From UBA685 sp002299005 (GTDB lineage: Bacteria > Pseudomonadota > Alphaproteobacteria > Puniceispirillales > Puniceispirillaceae), in NCBI GenBank assembly GCA_963966775.1, contig CAXAAH010000016.1, positions 1-35,142 of the forward strand: DNA of 35,142 nucleotides, written 5' to 3'. Positions 14,962 through 23,198 of the stretch are shown here, piece after piece. The notes beneath the pieces were generated by a model. That model had not been told where the DNA came from. It did not search any database and saw only the letters and a list, made by a program, of their open reading frames with translations. A program made the position numbers and the translations under genes. Positions within the stretch are counted from its first letter, which is position 1; every line of letters begins with the position of its first letter.

Positions 14962-16185
14962 ATGGATCAAGCTGTGTTAAATTCATTTCAAATTGGACCT
15001 GATGAAGATGGTCGTTTTGGCATTCATGGCGGGCGCTTTGTTGCCGAAACTTTGATGCCGCTTATTCTGTCAGTTGAGCAGGCCTATCGCGATGCACAAA
15101 ATGACCCTGAATTTGAGCGTCAATTGCGCTATTACCAAACGCATTATATTGGCCGCCCTTCACCGCTTTATTTTGCTGAACGCCTGACCAAATATTTTGG
15201 CGGTGCAAAATTATATTTCAAACGTGATGAGTTGAACCATACAGGCGCGCATAAAATCAATAATGTGCTTGGCCAAGCCCTATTGGCAAAGCGTATGGGC
15301 AAGACCAAAATCATCGCAGAGACAGGCGCCGGCCAGCATGGTGTCGCAACTGCCACAGCCTGTGCGCTGTTTGATCTTGAATGTGAAGTCTTTATGGGCG
15401 CCGAAGATGTTGTACGCCAAAAGCCAAATGTTGACCGTATGCGTCTGCTTGGTGCCAAGGTGCACCCTGTGACGTCTGGCACATCTACCTTGAAAGATGC
15501 GATGAACGAAGCTTTGCGCTATTGGGTGGCAAATCCTGAGACGCATTTCTATATTATCGGCACAGTCGCCGGCCCGCACCCCTACCCTGAGATGGTGCGC
15601 GATTTCCAAGCTGTTATCGGCAAGGAAGCCAAAGAGCAAATGATGGAAGCCGAAGGCAGATTGCCTGACGCGCTTATCGCTTGTATTGGTGGCGGTTCAA
15701 ACGCGATGGGCCTATTCTATCCCTTCTTGGATGATAAATCAGTTGATATTTACGGCGTTGAAGCCGCAGGTCATGGCATTGATTCAGGCCTGCATGCCGC
15801 CAGCCTGACAGGTGGTGAGCCAGGTGTCTTGCATGGCAACCGCACCTATTTGCTGCAAAGCAAAGAAGGCCAAATCGCAGATGCGCATTCAATCTCAGCG
15901 GGGCTTGATTATCCGGGCATTGGCCCTGAACATGCGTGGCTTCATGATGTGGGGCGCGTCAATTACGTCAGCGCAACTGACGAAGAAGCGCTTGTCGCAT
16001 TCCAGCTTTGTTCACGCCAAGAAGGCATCATCCCAGCACTTGAGCCATCTCACGCGCTTGGCTTTGCTTCGACGATGATCCCAGAGATGGATAAGGATAA
16101 GGTCGTGATTTTGAACATGTGCGGCAGAGGCGATAAAGACCTTGGCGCTGTGTTGCCAAAATTGGATGAACGCGGCCTGCTTTAG
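14962..16185 (+). CDS. trpB: Tryptophan synthase beta chain
   Basis: A 407-residue PLP enzyme that condenses indole and serine. The PLP Lys is Lys98 in HTGAHKINN, the catalytic Glu is in AETGAGQHG, and the phosphate-binding GGGSNAMG lies near residue 242. Length and the start at FGIHGGRFVAETLMP are standard TrpB1. It partners TrpA encoded 44 bases downstream, channelling indole between subunits. Confidence 0.97.
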   Translation: MDQAVLNSFQIGPDEDGRFGIHGGRFVAETLMPLILSVEQAYRDAQNDPEFERQLRYYQTHYIGRPSPLYFAERLTKYFGGAKLYFKRDELNHTGAHKINNVLGQALLAKRMGKTKIIAETGAGQHGVATATACALFDLECEVFMGAEDVVRQKPNVDRMRLLGAKVHPVTSGTSTLKDAMNEALRYWVANPETHFYIIGTVAGPHPYPEMVRDFQAVIGKEAKEQMMEAEGRLPDALIACIGGGSNAMGLFYPFLDDKSVDIYGVEAAGHGIDSGLHAASLTGGEPGVLHGNRTYLLQSKEGQIADAHSISAGLDYPGIGPEHAWLHDVGRVNYVSATDEEALVAFQLCSRQEGIIPALEPSHALGFASTMIPEMDKDKVVILNMCGRGDKDLGAVLPKLDERGLL

Positions 16186-16229
16186 GTCATAAGATAGACT
16201 GACAAAATATAAGATAAGGTATGAGAATT

Positions 16230-17051
16230 ATGACCGGCCGTATTACAAAAACATTTGAGCAAGCAAAATCAAATGGCAGAGGCATCCTAGGGGTGTTCGT
16301 ATCAGCAGGTGACCCTTCCGAAGAGATTTGCGCCGCCACCTTGGATGCGCTTGTTGAGGCTGGCGCGGATATGATTGAGCTTGGCATGCCATTCTCTGAT
16401 CCGATGGCTGATGGCCCGGCTATTCAGGCCGCTAGCTTGCGTGCGATTGCCGCTGGCATGACGCTTGAGAAGACCTTGAAAATGGCCGCTGAATTCAGAG
16501 AGCGTCACCCTGATACGCCGCTTATCTTGATGGGCTATTTTAACCCGATTTACATGTATGGCCGTGATGCGTTTCTTGCGCGCGCTGTGGCGGCGGGTGT
16601 TGATGGTCTTATCATTGTTGACCTGCCACCTGAAGAAGATGTGGAATTATGCGACCCCGCGATTGCCGCAGGTCTTGATTTCATCCGCCTGACAACACCA
16701 ACCACCAAAGGCACCCGCCTGACACGTGTTCTGGAAAAAGCCGGCGGCTTTGTCTATTATGTCTCTATTGCGGGCATCACCGGCACCAAAAGCGCCGGGG
16801 CAGATAGCATCAAAGCGGCGATCGCTGATATCAGAGGCGCAACAGACTTACCCGTTGTCACAGGCTTTGGCATTCGCACACCAGAACAGGCCGCCGAGGC
16901 CTCTATCCTATCTGATGGGGCGATTGTGGGCTCTGCTGTGGTTGAGATTATCGCCAATAACATTGATGAGGCTGGCACGCCTTCGCCAGAGATTCCGCAA
17001 AAGATCGGCCAATATGTCTCATCACTCGCAAAGGCGATTGCCGCAAAGTAG
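16230..17051 (+). CDS. trpA: Tryptophan synthase alpha chain
   Basis: A 273-residue TIM-barrel subunit that cleaves indole-3-glycerol phosphate to indole and glyceraldehyde 3-phosphate. Catalytic Glu50 (IELGMPFSDP) and Asp61 (DPMADG) are present, as are the loop-6 region VYYVSIAGITGTK and the phosphate-binding GFGIRTPEQ. I chose ATG at 16230 because AAGGT lies about 10 bases upstream; the in-frame ATG at 16221 is only a base from it. A small hairpin follows the stop. Confidence 0.96.
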   Translation: MTGRITKTFEQAKSNGRGILGVFVSAGDPSEEICAATLDALVEAGADMIELGMPFSDPMADGPAIQAASLRAIAAGMTLEKTLKMAAEFRERHPDTPLILMGYFNPIYMYGRDAFLARAVAAGVDGLIIVDLPPEEDVELCDPAIAAGLDFIRLTTPTTKGTRLTRVLEKAGGFVYYVSIAGITGTKSAGADSIKAAIADIRGATDLPVVTGFGIRTPEQAAEASILSDGAIVGSAVVEIIANNIDEAGTPSPEIPQKIGQYVSSLAKAIAAK

Positions 17052-17058
17052 CATTCAA

Positions 17059-17075
17059 GGTATCTTAACGATACC
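17059..17075 (+). repeat. Small hairpin after trpA
   Basis: GGTATC, TTAAC, GATACC form a perfect 6-base inverted repeat 8 bases after the trpA stop, without a T-run. It may protect the 3' end of a trp message or pause transcription before accD. Confidence 0.35.
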
Positions 17076-17145
17076 GCATCCTATCGCCTGCCCAATAAAG
17101 GGATGCTGATATAGGCGCTGTCATGACCGAAAGGGAGCTTGTCTT

Positions 17146-18015
17146 ATGAACTGGATTACAAACGCTGTCCTGCCAAAAATCAAAGCCTTTGTGCAATCAA
17201 ATGATGTGCCTGATACGCTATGGGTAAAATGCAAGCCATGCGGTCAGATGATCTTTCACAAAGAATATGAAGCCGCGCATAATACCTGTCAGGCTTGTGG
17301 CTATCATGGGGCGTTGGCGCCAAAATCACGCTTTGATATGTTGTTTGATGGGGCCGCGTGGCAGGCGATTGCTTTGGCAAAGACCACTGATGACCCGCTC
17401 AAATTCAGAGACACAAAGAAATATACAGACCGCCTTAAAGACACACGTGGCAAGCTTGGTGAAGAAGATGCCATCGCCGTCGGCGCCGGCAAGATTGACG
17501 GGCTAGACGTTGTTATCGCCGCCTTTGATTTCCGCTTTATGGGCGGCTCTATGGGCCGCGCGGTCGGCAATGCGCTTCTTGTCGCGGCCGAAGAAGCTGT
17601 CTCACGCGGTGCGGCGCTTATCACTGTGCCATCAACCGGCGGTGCCCGCATGCAAGAAGGCATCTTATCTTTGATGCAATTGCCGCGCTCTATCATCGCC
17701 ACTGACAAGCTAGCCGAAGCAGGCTTGCCTTATATCGTTCTATTGGCGCACCCAACAACAGGCGGTGTCACTGCTTCTTTTGCGATGCTTGGTGATGTGC
17801 AAATCGCTGAACCTGGCGCGATTATCGGCTTTGCTGGTCGCCGCGTTATCGAAGAGACCGTGCGTGAAAAGCTGCCAGAAGATTTCCAAACAGCTGAATA
17901 TCTGCAAGATCATGGTATGGTTGATGCAGTGATACCGCGTCATGAACAGCGCACAAAAATTGCGCAAATCATCTCATTACTGACGCATAAGCCACGTGTG
18001 AGCGCGGCCGAATAA
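17146..18015 (+). CDS. accD: Acetyl-CoA carboxylase carboxyltransferase subunit beta
   Basis: A 289-residue subunit that, with AccA, moves the carboxyl group from biotin carrier to acetyl-CoA, making malonyl-CoA. The N-terminal zinc ribbon is Cys29, Cys32, Cys48 and Cys51. The crotonase-like core includes GGSMGRAVG, STGGARMQEG, PTTGGVTASFA and GFAGRRVIEETV. AAGGGAG lies before the start. The trpA-accD-folC order is common in proteobacteria. Confidence 0.97.
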   Translation: MNWITNAVLPKIKAFVQSNDVPDTLWVKCKPCGQMIFHKEYEAAHNTCQACGYHGALAPKSRFDMLFDGAAWQAIALAKTTDDPLKFRDTKKYTDRLKDTRGKLGEEDAIAVGAGKIDGLDVVIAAFDFRFMGGSMGRAVGNALLVAAEEAVSRGAALITVPSTGGARMQEGILSLMQLPRSIIATDKLAEAGLPYIVLLAHPTTGGVTASFAMLGDVQIAEPGAIIGFAGRRVIEETVREKLPEDFQTAEYLQDHGMVDAVIPRHEQRTKIAQIISLLTHKPRVSAAE

Positions 18016-18061
18016 GCAGGCGCACATCGCGCTTACCACACGCATATGATAGGCCTTTTTT

Positions 18062-19342
18062 ATGGTGACGATTGATGATGTGCTAGGGCAACTTGCGGCC
18101 TTGCACCCAAAGCTGATTGATTTAGGCCTAGACCGCACATTCGAAATCCTAGAGGTTCTTGGCAATCCGCATGAGGCCTTGCCGCCGGTTATTCATATTG
18201 CCGGCACAAATGGCAAGGGCTCCACAGCCGCCTTTTTGCGGGCCATGGCAAATGCGGCAGGCCTGCGCTGTCATGTCTATACCTCGCCTCATCTCTGCCG
18301 CTTTCATGAACGTATCCGCATCGCCGATAGGCTGATAGATGATGCGGCGCTCATCGCCCTTCTTGATGAGGTCAAAGAGCGTAATGCCGGCCGGCCCATC
18401 ACCTTTTTTGAGGTCACAACTGCCGCCGCTTTCCTTGCCTTCTCGCGCCATGATGCAGACCTTGTGATCCTAGAGACAGGCCTTGGCGGCTTGCTTGATT
18501 CAACAAATGTGCTGGCACGGCCTGCCGCCACAGTGATTACGCCTATTGCCCAAGATCATGAACATTTCCTTGGCAATGATATCACCGAAATTGGCCGTCA
18601 AAAGGCAGGCATTTTCAAAACAGGCACACCTGCCATTATCGCGCGTCAAACCACAGATGCGGCCGCTGGCATCCAAGATATTGCCGATAAAAAGCACATA
18701 GACACCTATTGGATGGGCGACGCATTTGATTATCAGATAACCGATGAGGGCCTCTCGCTGACCATTGAGGGCACAAGCTATCATGCGCCTGCCCCGTCGC
18801 TTGCTGGTGCGCATCAATATGAAAATGCCGCCCTTGCCGCCGCCGCGCTTCATTATAGCGGCATCATTTCTGTCTCTGCCGCTCTTTCTGGCACAGATAA
18901 GGCTGTCTGGCCCGGGCGTGTCCAAAGGCTGGATAAAGGTCATCTTGTTGAGGGTGCCGGCGGTATCCCGATTTGGCTTGATGGGGCGCATAATGCGCAT
19001 GGGGCCAATGCGTTGGTAAAGGCGATGGCAACACGCGGCAAGGCAGGTGAGAAATGGGCGCTGATTATTGGCGCGCTTGATACACGCCCTATCGCTGATT
19101 TCCTTGCACAAATACAGCCGATTGCCGCCCAAGTAGTGGCAATCACAATCCCTGACCAAGATGCGGCCCTCTCAGCAGATGAGATAAAGCAAGCCGCCGA
19201 TACGCTTGGCATAGAATGCAAAACAGCGCCTGATATTCACCATGCGCTGTCTTTGATAAAAGACAAGCCGCAAAGATTAATCTGCGGCTCCCTCTATTTA
19301 GCGGGTCATATATTGACCGAAAATGGCACCCTACCCGACTAG
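18062..19342 (+). CDS. folC: Folylpolyglutamate/dihydrofolate synthase
   Basis: A 426-residue Mur-ligase-like enzyme that adds glutamate to dihydropteroate and to folates. The ATP loop GTNGKGST is at residues 48-55, YTSPHLCRFHERIRI follows, LETGLGG and the ITPIAQDHEHFLG element are in place, and GVWPGRVQ-like VWPGRVQRL with WLDGAHNAHG marks the C-terminal domain. ATG at 18062 has only a weak RBS (AGGCC). It ends 15 bases from the convergent trxA stop; I see no clear terminator in the gap. Confidence 0.95.
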   Translation: MVTIDDVLGQLAALHPKLIDLGLDRTFEILEVLGNPHEALPPVIHIAGTNGKGSTAAFLRAMANAAGLRCHVYTSPHLCRFHERIRIADRLIDDAALIALLDEVKERNAGRPITFFEVTTAAAFLAFSRHDADLVILETGLGGLLDSTNVLARPAATVITPIAQDHEHFLGNDITEIGRQKAGIFKTGTPAIIARQTTDAAAGIQDIADKKHIDTYWMGDAFDYQITDEGLSLTIEGTSYHAPAPSLAGAHQYENAALAAAALHYSGIISVSAALSGTDKAVWPGRVQRLDKGHLVEGAGGIPIWLDGAHNAHGANALVKAMATRGKAGEKWALIIGALDTRPIADFLAQIQPIAAQVVAITIPDQDAALSADEIKQAADTLGIECKTAPDIHHALSLIKDKPQRLICGSLYLAGHILTENGTLPD

Positions 19343-19357
19343 CGCGCCAAAAGACCC

Positions 19358-19678
19358 TTACAGGTTTTGTTCAATCCATTGCTGAAGCGCTGATTTTGGC
19401 ATCGCGCCAACTTTCTCAGCCACAACTTCACCTGATTTAAAGATCAGCAAAGTTGGAATACCGCGCACACCATATTGTGTTGGTGTATTTGGGTTTTCAT
19501 CGATATTCACCTTAGCGATTGTCATTTTATCGCCGATATCTTCTGAAATCTCTTCAAGAGCTGGGCCAATTGCCTTACAAGGCCCGCACCATTCTGCCCA
19601 AAAATCAACAAGCACAGGCTTATCTGATCCAAGAACATCTGCTTCAAAACCAGCATCGGTGGTTGTCATAGTCGCCAT
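19358..19678 (-). CDS. trxA: Thioredoxin
   Basis: A 106-residue thioredoxin with active site WCGPC (Cys31 and Cys34), the buried Asp in VLVDFWAEW, and the cis-Pro in RGIPTLLIF. It reduces disulfides in cytoplasmic proteins such as ribonucleotide reductase. GGGG lies upstream of ATG 19678; a second ATG is three codons in. It has its own promoter candidate just upstream. It lies directly downstream of addA, a usual alphaproteobacterial order. Confidence 0.96.
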   Translation of the reverse strand: MATMTTTDAGFEADVLGSDKPVLVDFWAEWCGPCKAIGPALEEISEDIGDKMTIAKVNIDENPNTPTQYGVRGIPTLLIFKSGEVVAEKVGAMPKSALQQWIEQNL

Positions 19679-19716
19679 TTTTATCCCCTATTTTAGTATC
19701 ACGCTTGTCTGCTTTG

Positions 19717-19745
19717 AATGTAGGAACTGCGCTATGTTTGGTCAA
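19717..19745 (-). promoter_or_regulatory. Putative trxA promoter
   Basis: On the minus strand TTGACC (19745-19740) and TACATT (19722-19717) are 17 bases apart, a good sigma-70-type match. The start would be about 30 bases before trxA. It begins just beyond the addA stop at 19767. Confidence 0.5.
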
Positions 19746-19766
19746 GGTGCAAGAGATCAATTCTTT

Positions 19767-22700
19767 CTAGTGTGATCCCACATCTGTTTGTTTCAGCGCA
19801 TTTGCGAGGCTCTCCTGCGATAGGTGCGAGCGCGAGAAATCACGAAGCCAAATAATCTCAGCTTTTATCGGCTTATCTGGATAAATATCGCGCAAAAGCG
19901 CGGCATAAAGCGCCATTTGCAGCTGATATGTGTGCGGTACATCTGCGCCATAAGGGCGACCTGATTTGAAATCCACCAGCCATAGCTCATCTTGCTTGAT
20001 AACTAATTTATCTATCTGGCCGACAATTGTGCGGTCTCCGACAATGCCTGAAATACCAAATTCGGACAAAGCTTCAGGGGCAAAAAGAGGCGCAAATTCT
20101 GGCTTGGCCATGAAATCCACCATATGTGTTGCCAACTCTATCAGGCGTGCCTCACCAATTGGGGCCTCTTTTGGATAGCGCACCAGATGCGAGATTTGCG
20201 CCAACCGCCGCGCCGTATCAGCGCGCGCCTCTGGCGGGGTTGCCTGCAAACGCTCTAGCAATTCATGCATGAAAATACCCTCAAGACGCGGATGGGCAGA
20301 CATATTTGCACGGGGATTAGGACCGGCTCTCGATACATCGCTAGGGATAGGCTTATTTTGCCCAAGCGCTTCTGGCAGGTCACTTTCATCTGGCGCAGAT
20401 GGCACAAGCGGCCGCAGGGGCACAGTCTCTTTTGGCGGCGCACAAAACGCCCAAGGATAGCGTTGCGCGACATCCCCAATCTGCTGTGCTAGCGCCGCCT
20501 CATCGCCCTTTTTCGTGTCATTATCATCTGTCCCTTTATGGATATAACGGCGCACCCCTTCCTCATCAGGCTCAATCGCCGCCGCCGCAAATCCGGCTTT
20601 TAGCAGGCTATCCCACGTGACACCTTCAAGCTTTCGGTCAACACCGCCAAGGAACAAACATTCACTTGCTCTTGTCATCGCAACATATAGCAAGCGTTGA
20701 TGCTCAGCCGCCCGCACTTGTTTATCTGTTTCTTTAAAATGCGCCACAGCCTCTGGCAAAAAGGTGCTATCGGCAGGCCAATAAAATGCCTCATCACTTG
20801 CCACCAGCGGTTCAGCCTTATTTCGGCCTTTGACAATATCAGGCACATAGACGACGGGCGATTCCAGCCCTTTTGAGCCATGAATCGTCATGATACGCAC
20901 TTGGTTTTCTTTGATATTGCCAAAATCACGCTTTATTTCGGTATCATTCGCACGCTGATGGGCAAGGAAATCAGCGAGGCTTGCCCCGCCTTGTTTTTCA
21001 AACTCATAGGCTTGGTCGATAAAGGCGTTAAGACTGTCAGTCACGCCTGTACCAAGACGGGCATGGAAGGCTTCTCTGCCACCTTGGGCAAGCACTGTCT
21101 CATAAAAACTCGCCGGTGACAGGCCTGTTGCAAGCGCAAAATAATGCTCAAGCTTGGCATTGGCTTTGCCCAGCCTGTCCGTGCCCCCTGCATGAGATTT
21201 CAGCGCGGCCATCACAGTTTGGCCGCCGCGTCGCCCTGCCGCAAGATACATTAAATCATCCTCACCCAGCCCAATCAGTGGTGATTTCAAAAAGGCCGCA
21301 AGTTGCAAATCATCTTCTTGCAGAATACAGATATCCCCAAGGGCCAGCAAATCAGCGATCTCAATCTGCTGGTTCAAATGCAGCCTATCAGCGCCTGCGA
21401 CAGGGATATTGTGCCGCAGTAACGCCCCGCGCAACAAGGTAAACAGCGCATCACGCTTATTCACCAAAATCATAATATCGCGCGGCTGATAGCTTTTGCC
21501 ATCAAGCCCCTTTGCCGTGCCATCAAGCATCGTCTCAATATGACAGGCAATCTGTTCTGCCAATTGCGCCGCGCCGCCCTTGGCGCTCACCGCGCCATCA
21601 GGCACAAAATCAGCCACATCAAAATAGGGCAAATCATCTTTTTTATCGGCCATATCAACAAGCGGCCATAATTCGACCATGCCAAATTTATCCGCAAAGA
21701 AAGCCTCATGCGCCATATAAGCGCCGCCCAACCCCTCGACCTCAGCGCCTGTCATGACATGGTTCACCATATCAAGAACCGCCTTTGAGGATCTAAAACT
21801 CATCGCCAGCTTTACATCTTCAAATAGGTGATTACCTGTTTGCGCTCTGGCGTTAAACTCTGCGCCTTTTTGAATGAAAATATGCGGGTTCGCGCCTTGG
21901 AAGCTATAGATAGATTGTTTGAAATCACCCACCGAGAATAAGGTGCGCGCATTATCTTCATCTGCCTCATGGGCAAAGAACTCATCTGCCAGAGATGTCA
22001 GCAATTCCCATTGCGCGGGGTTGGTATCTTGCGCCTCATCAACCAACATATGATGAATGCCAAAATCTAATTTCCAGCGCACCCACGCCATCGCATCCGC
22101 AGATGATAGCAACTTATCAGCCTTGATAATCAAATCATCATAATCAAGCACCGCTTGGCGCAATTTTGCCTGCTCATAATGCAACGCCACATGACGTCCC
22201 ACCACATAAAGCGCGCGCGTGCGCTCAATCGTGTCAAACGCTGAAACCACTTTTCTATAGGCAATCATCGCCTGCGCGATACGCATAAAAACATCTTCAA
22301 TCGCCGGGTTGGCTTCTCTTATTTTCTTGGTCACAAACTGCGAATTTGGCTTCCCGCTCGTCGTAACAAACCCGCTTATAATGGTCGGGAATTTTGAAAT
22401 GCGCTCTGCTTCTGGCAGGCTATGCCATGCGATAAATTTAGCCATCCTGTCTGGCCGCGCTTCGGCAAGCTCAGCAAAAGGCATGGCGGCAATAAGACCT
22501 GCATAATAAAGCTGTGCCTCCTGCTTATTCGCCGCCTGCTCAGGCGTTATCGCCTTCATCGCACGCTCAAACGCAGGCACCATGCCCAATGGCATTGCGG
22601 CGGCGGCATCTGATAATTTGCGCATAGAGACAAAAGATTTCACAAGGTCAAACAGACTTTGATGCGCGCTAATCTCAATCAGATAAGAAAGCGCCTGCTT

Positions 22701-23198
22701 CATCTCTGCGCCCGGCTCTTTAAAGCAAGAGGCAAAACTAGCGCGTAACAGGCTCTCTTTTTGGCCATCTGTTATCAGCTGGAAATGGGGCGGCAGACCT
22801 GCCTCAATCGGAAAGCGCGATAACAAAGATTGGCAGAATGAGTGGGTGGTCTCAATGCGCGGGCCTTGGTCATTATCGATGACTTGCGCAAACAGGCGCC
22901 TTGCCACCTCGATAACCTCTTGGGCTGGCACTGTGCCTGTCATTTTCTTGATATCATCTATCAGATCAGTTGGCTGGGCCACTGCCCATGTCGCCAGCTT
23001 GCTATGCAGACGCGCTTCAATCTCAGCGGCCGCCGCATTGGTGAAAGTCACGCATAAAATCGTCTCTGGCACCTCACCTGATAGCAACAGCCGCAAGACG
23101 CGTTCAATCAAAACCTTGGTCTTACCCGTGCCAGCATTGGCAGAGACAAAAACCGATTGCACAGGGTTAGAGGCATGTCTTTGCAATAAATCAGTCAT
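19767..23198 (-). CDS. addA: Double-strand break repair helicase-nuclease AddA
   Basis: A 1143-residue UvrD-like helicase with a C-terminal PD-(D/E)XK nuclease. It forms AddAB, which resects double-strand ends for RecA, replacing RecBCD. Walker A ANAGTGKT is at residues 20-27, helicase motif II LVDEAQDTNP near 386, motif V-like TIHGSKGLE in the C-terminal half, and YVAMTRA at motif VI. The nuclease has QIDKL and VDFKSG near 1077 followed by YQLQMALYA. Key residues look intact. The start overlaps the end of addB by 8 bases, so translation is coupled. Confidence 0.95.
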   Translation of the reverse strand: MTDLLQRHASNPVQSVFVSANAGTGKTKVLIERVLRLLLSGEVPETILCVTFTNAAAAEIEARLHSKLATWAVAQPTDLIDDIKKMTGTVPAQEVIEVARRLFAQVIDNDQGPRIETTHSFCQSLLSRFPIEAGLPPHFQLITDGQKESLLRASFASCFKEPGAEMKQALSYLIEISAHQSLFDLVKSFVSMRKLSDAAAAMPLGMVPAFERAMKAITPEQAANKQEAQLYYAGLIAAMPFAELAEARPDRMAKFIAWHSLPEAERISKFPTIISGFVTTSGKPNSQFVTKKIREANPAIEDVFMRIAQAMIAYRKVVSAFDTIERTRALYVVGRHVALHYEQAKLRQAVLDYDDLIIKADKLLSSADAMAWVRWKLDFGIHHMLVDEAQDTNPAQWELLTSLADEFFAHEADEDNARTLFSVGDFKQSIYSFQGANPHIFIQKGAEFNARAQTGNHLFEDVKLAMSFRSSKAVLDMVNHVMTGAEVEGLGGAYMAHEAFFADKFGMVELWPLVDMADKKDDLPYFDVADFVPDGAVSAKGGAAQLAEQIACHIETMLDGTAKGLDGKSYQPRDIMILVNKRDALFTLLRGALLRHNIPVAGADRLHLNQQIEIADLLALGDICILQEDDLQLAAFLKSPLIGLGEDDLMYLAAGRRGGQTVMAALKSHAGGTDRLGKANAKLEHYFALATGLSPASFYETVLAQGGREAFHARLGTGVTDSLNAFIDQAYEFEKQGGASLADFLAHQRANDTEIKRDFGNIKENQVRIMTIHGSKGLESPVVYVPDIVKGRNKAEPLVASDEAFYWPADSTFLPEAVAHFKETDKQVRAAEHQRLLYVAMTRASECLFLGGVDRKLEGVTWDSLLKAGFAAAAIEPDEEGVRRYIHKGTDDNDTKKGDEAALAQQIGDVAQRYPWAFCAPPKETVPLRPLVPSAPDESDLPEALGQNKPIPSDVSRAGPNPRANMSAHPRLEGIFMHELLERLQATPPEARADTARRLAQISHLVRYPKEAPIGEARLIELATHMVDFMAKPEFAPLFAPEALSEFGISGIVGDRTIVGQIDKLVIKQDELWLVDFKSGRPYGADVPHTYQLQMALYAALLRDIYPDKPIKAEIIWLRDFSRSHLSQESLANALKQTDVGSH

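Noticed and set aside
18500..19159. Minus-strand 219-codon frame inside folC
   Set aside because: Antisense shadow of a well-conserved gene; cysteine- and arginine-rich composition is typical of shadow frames.
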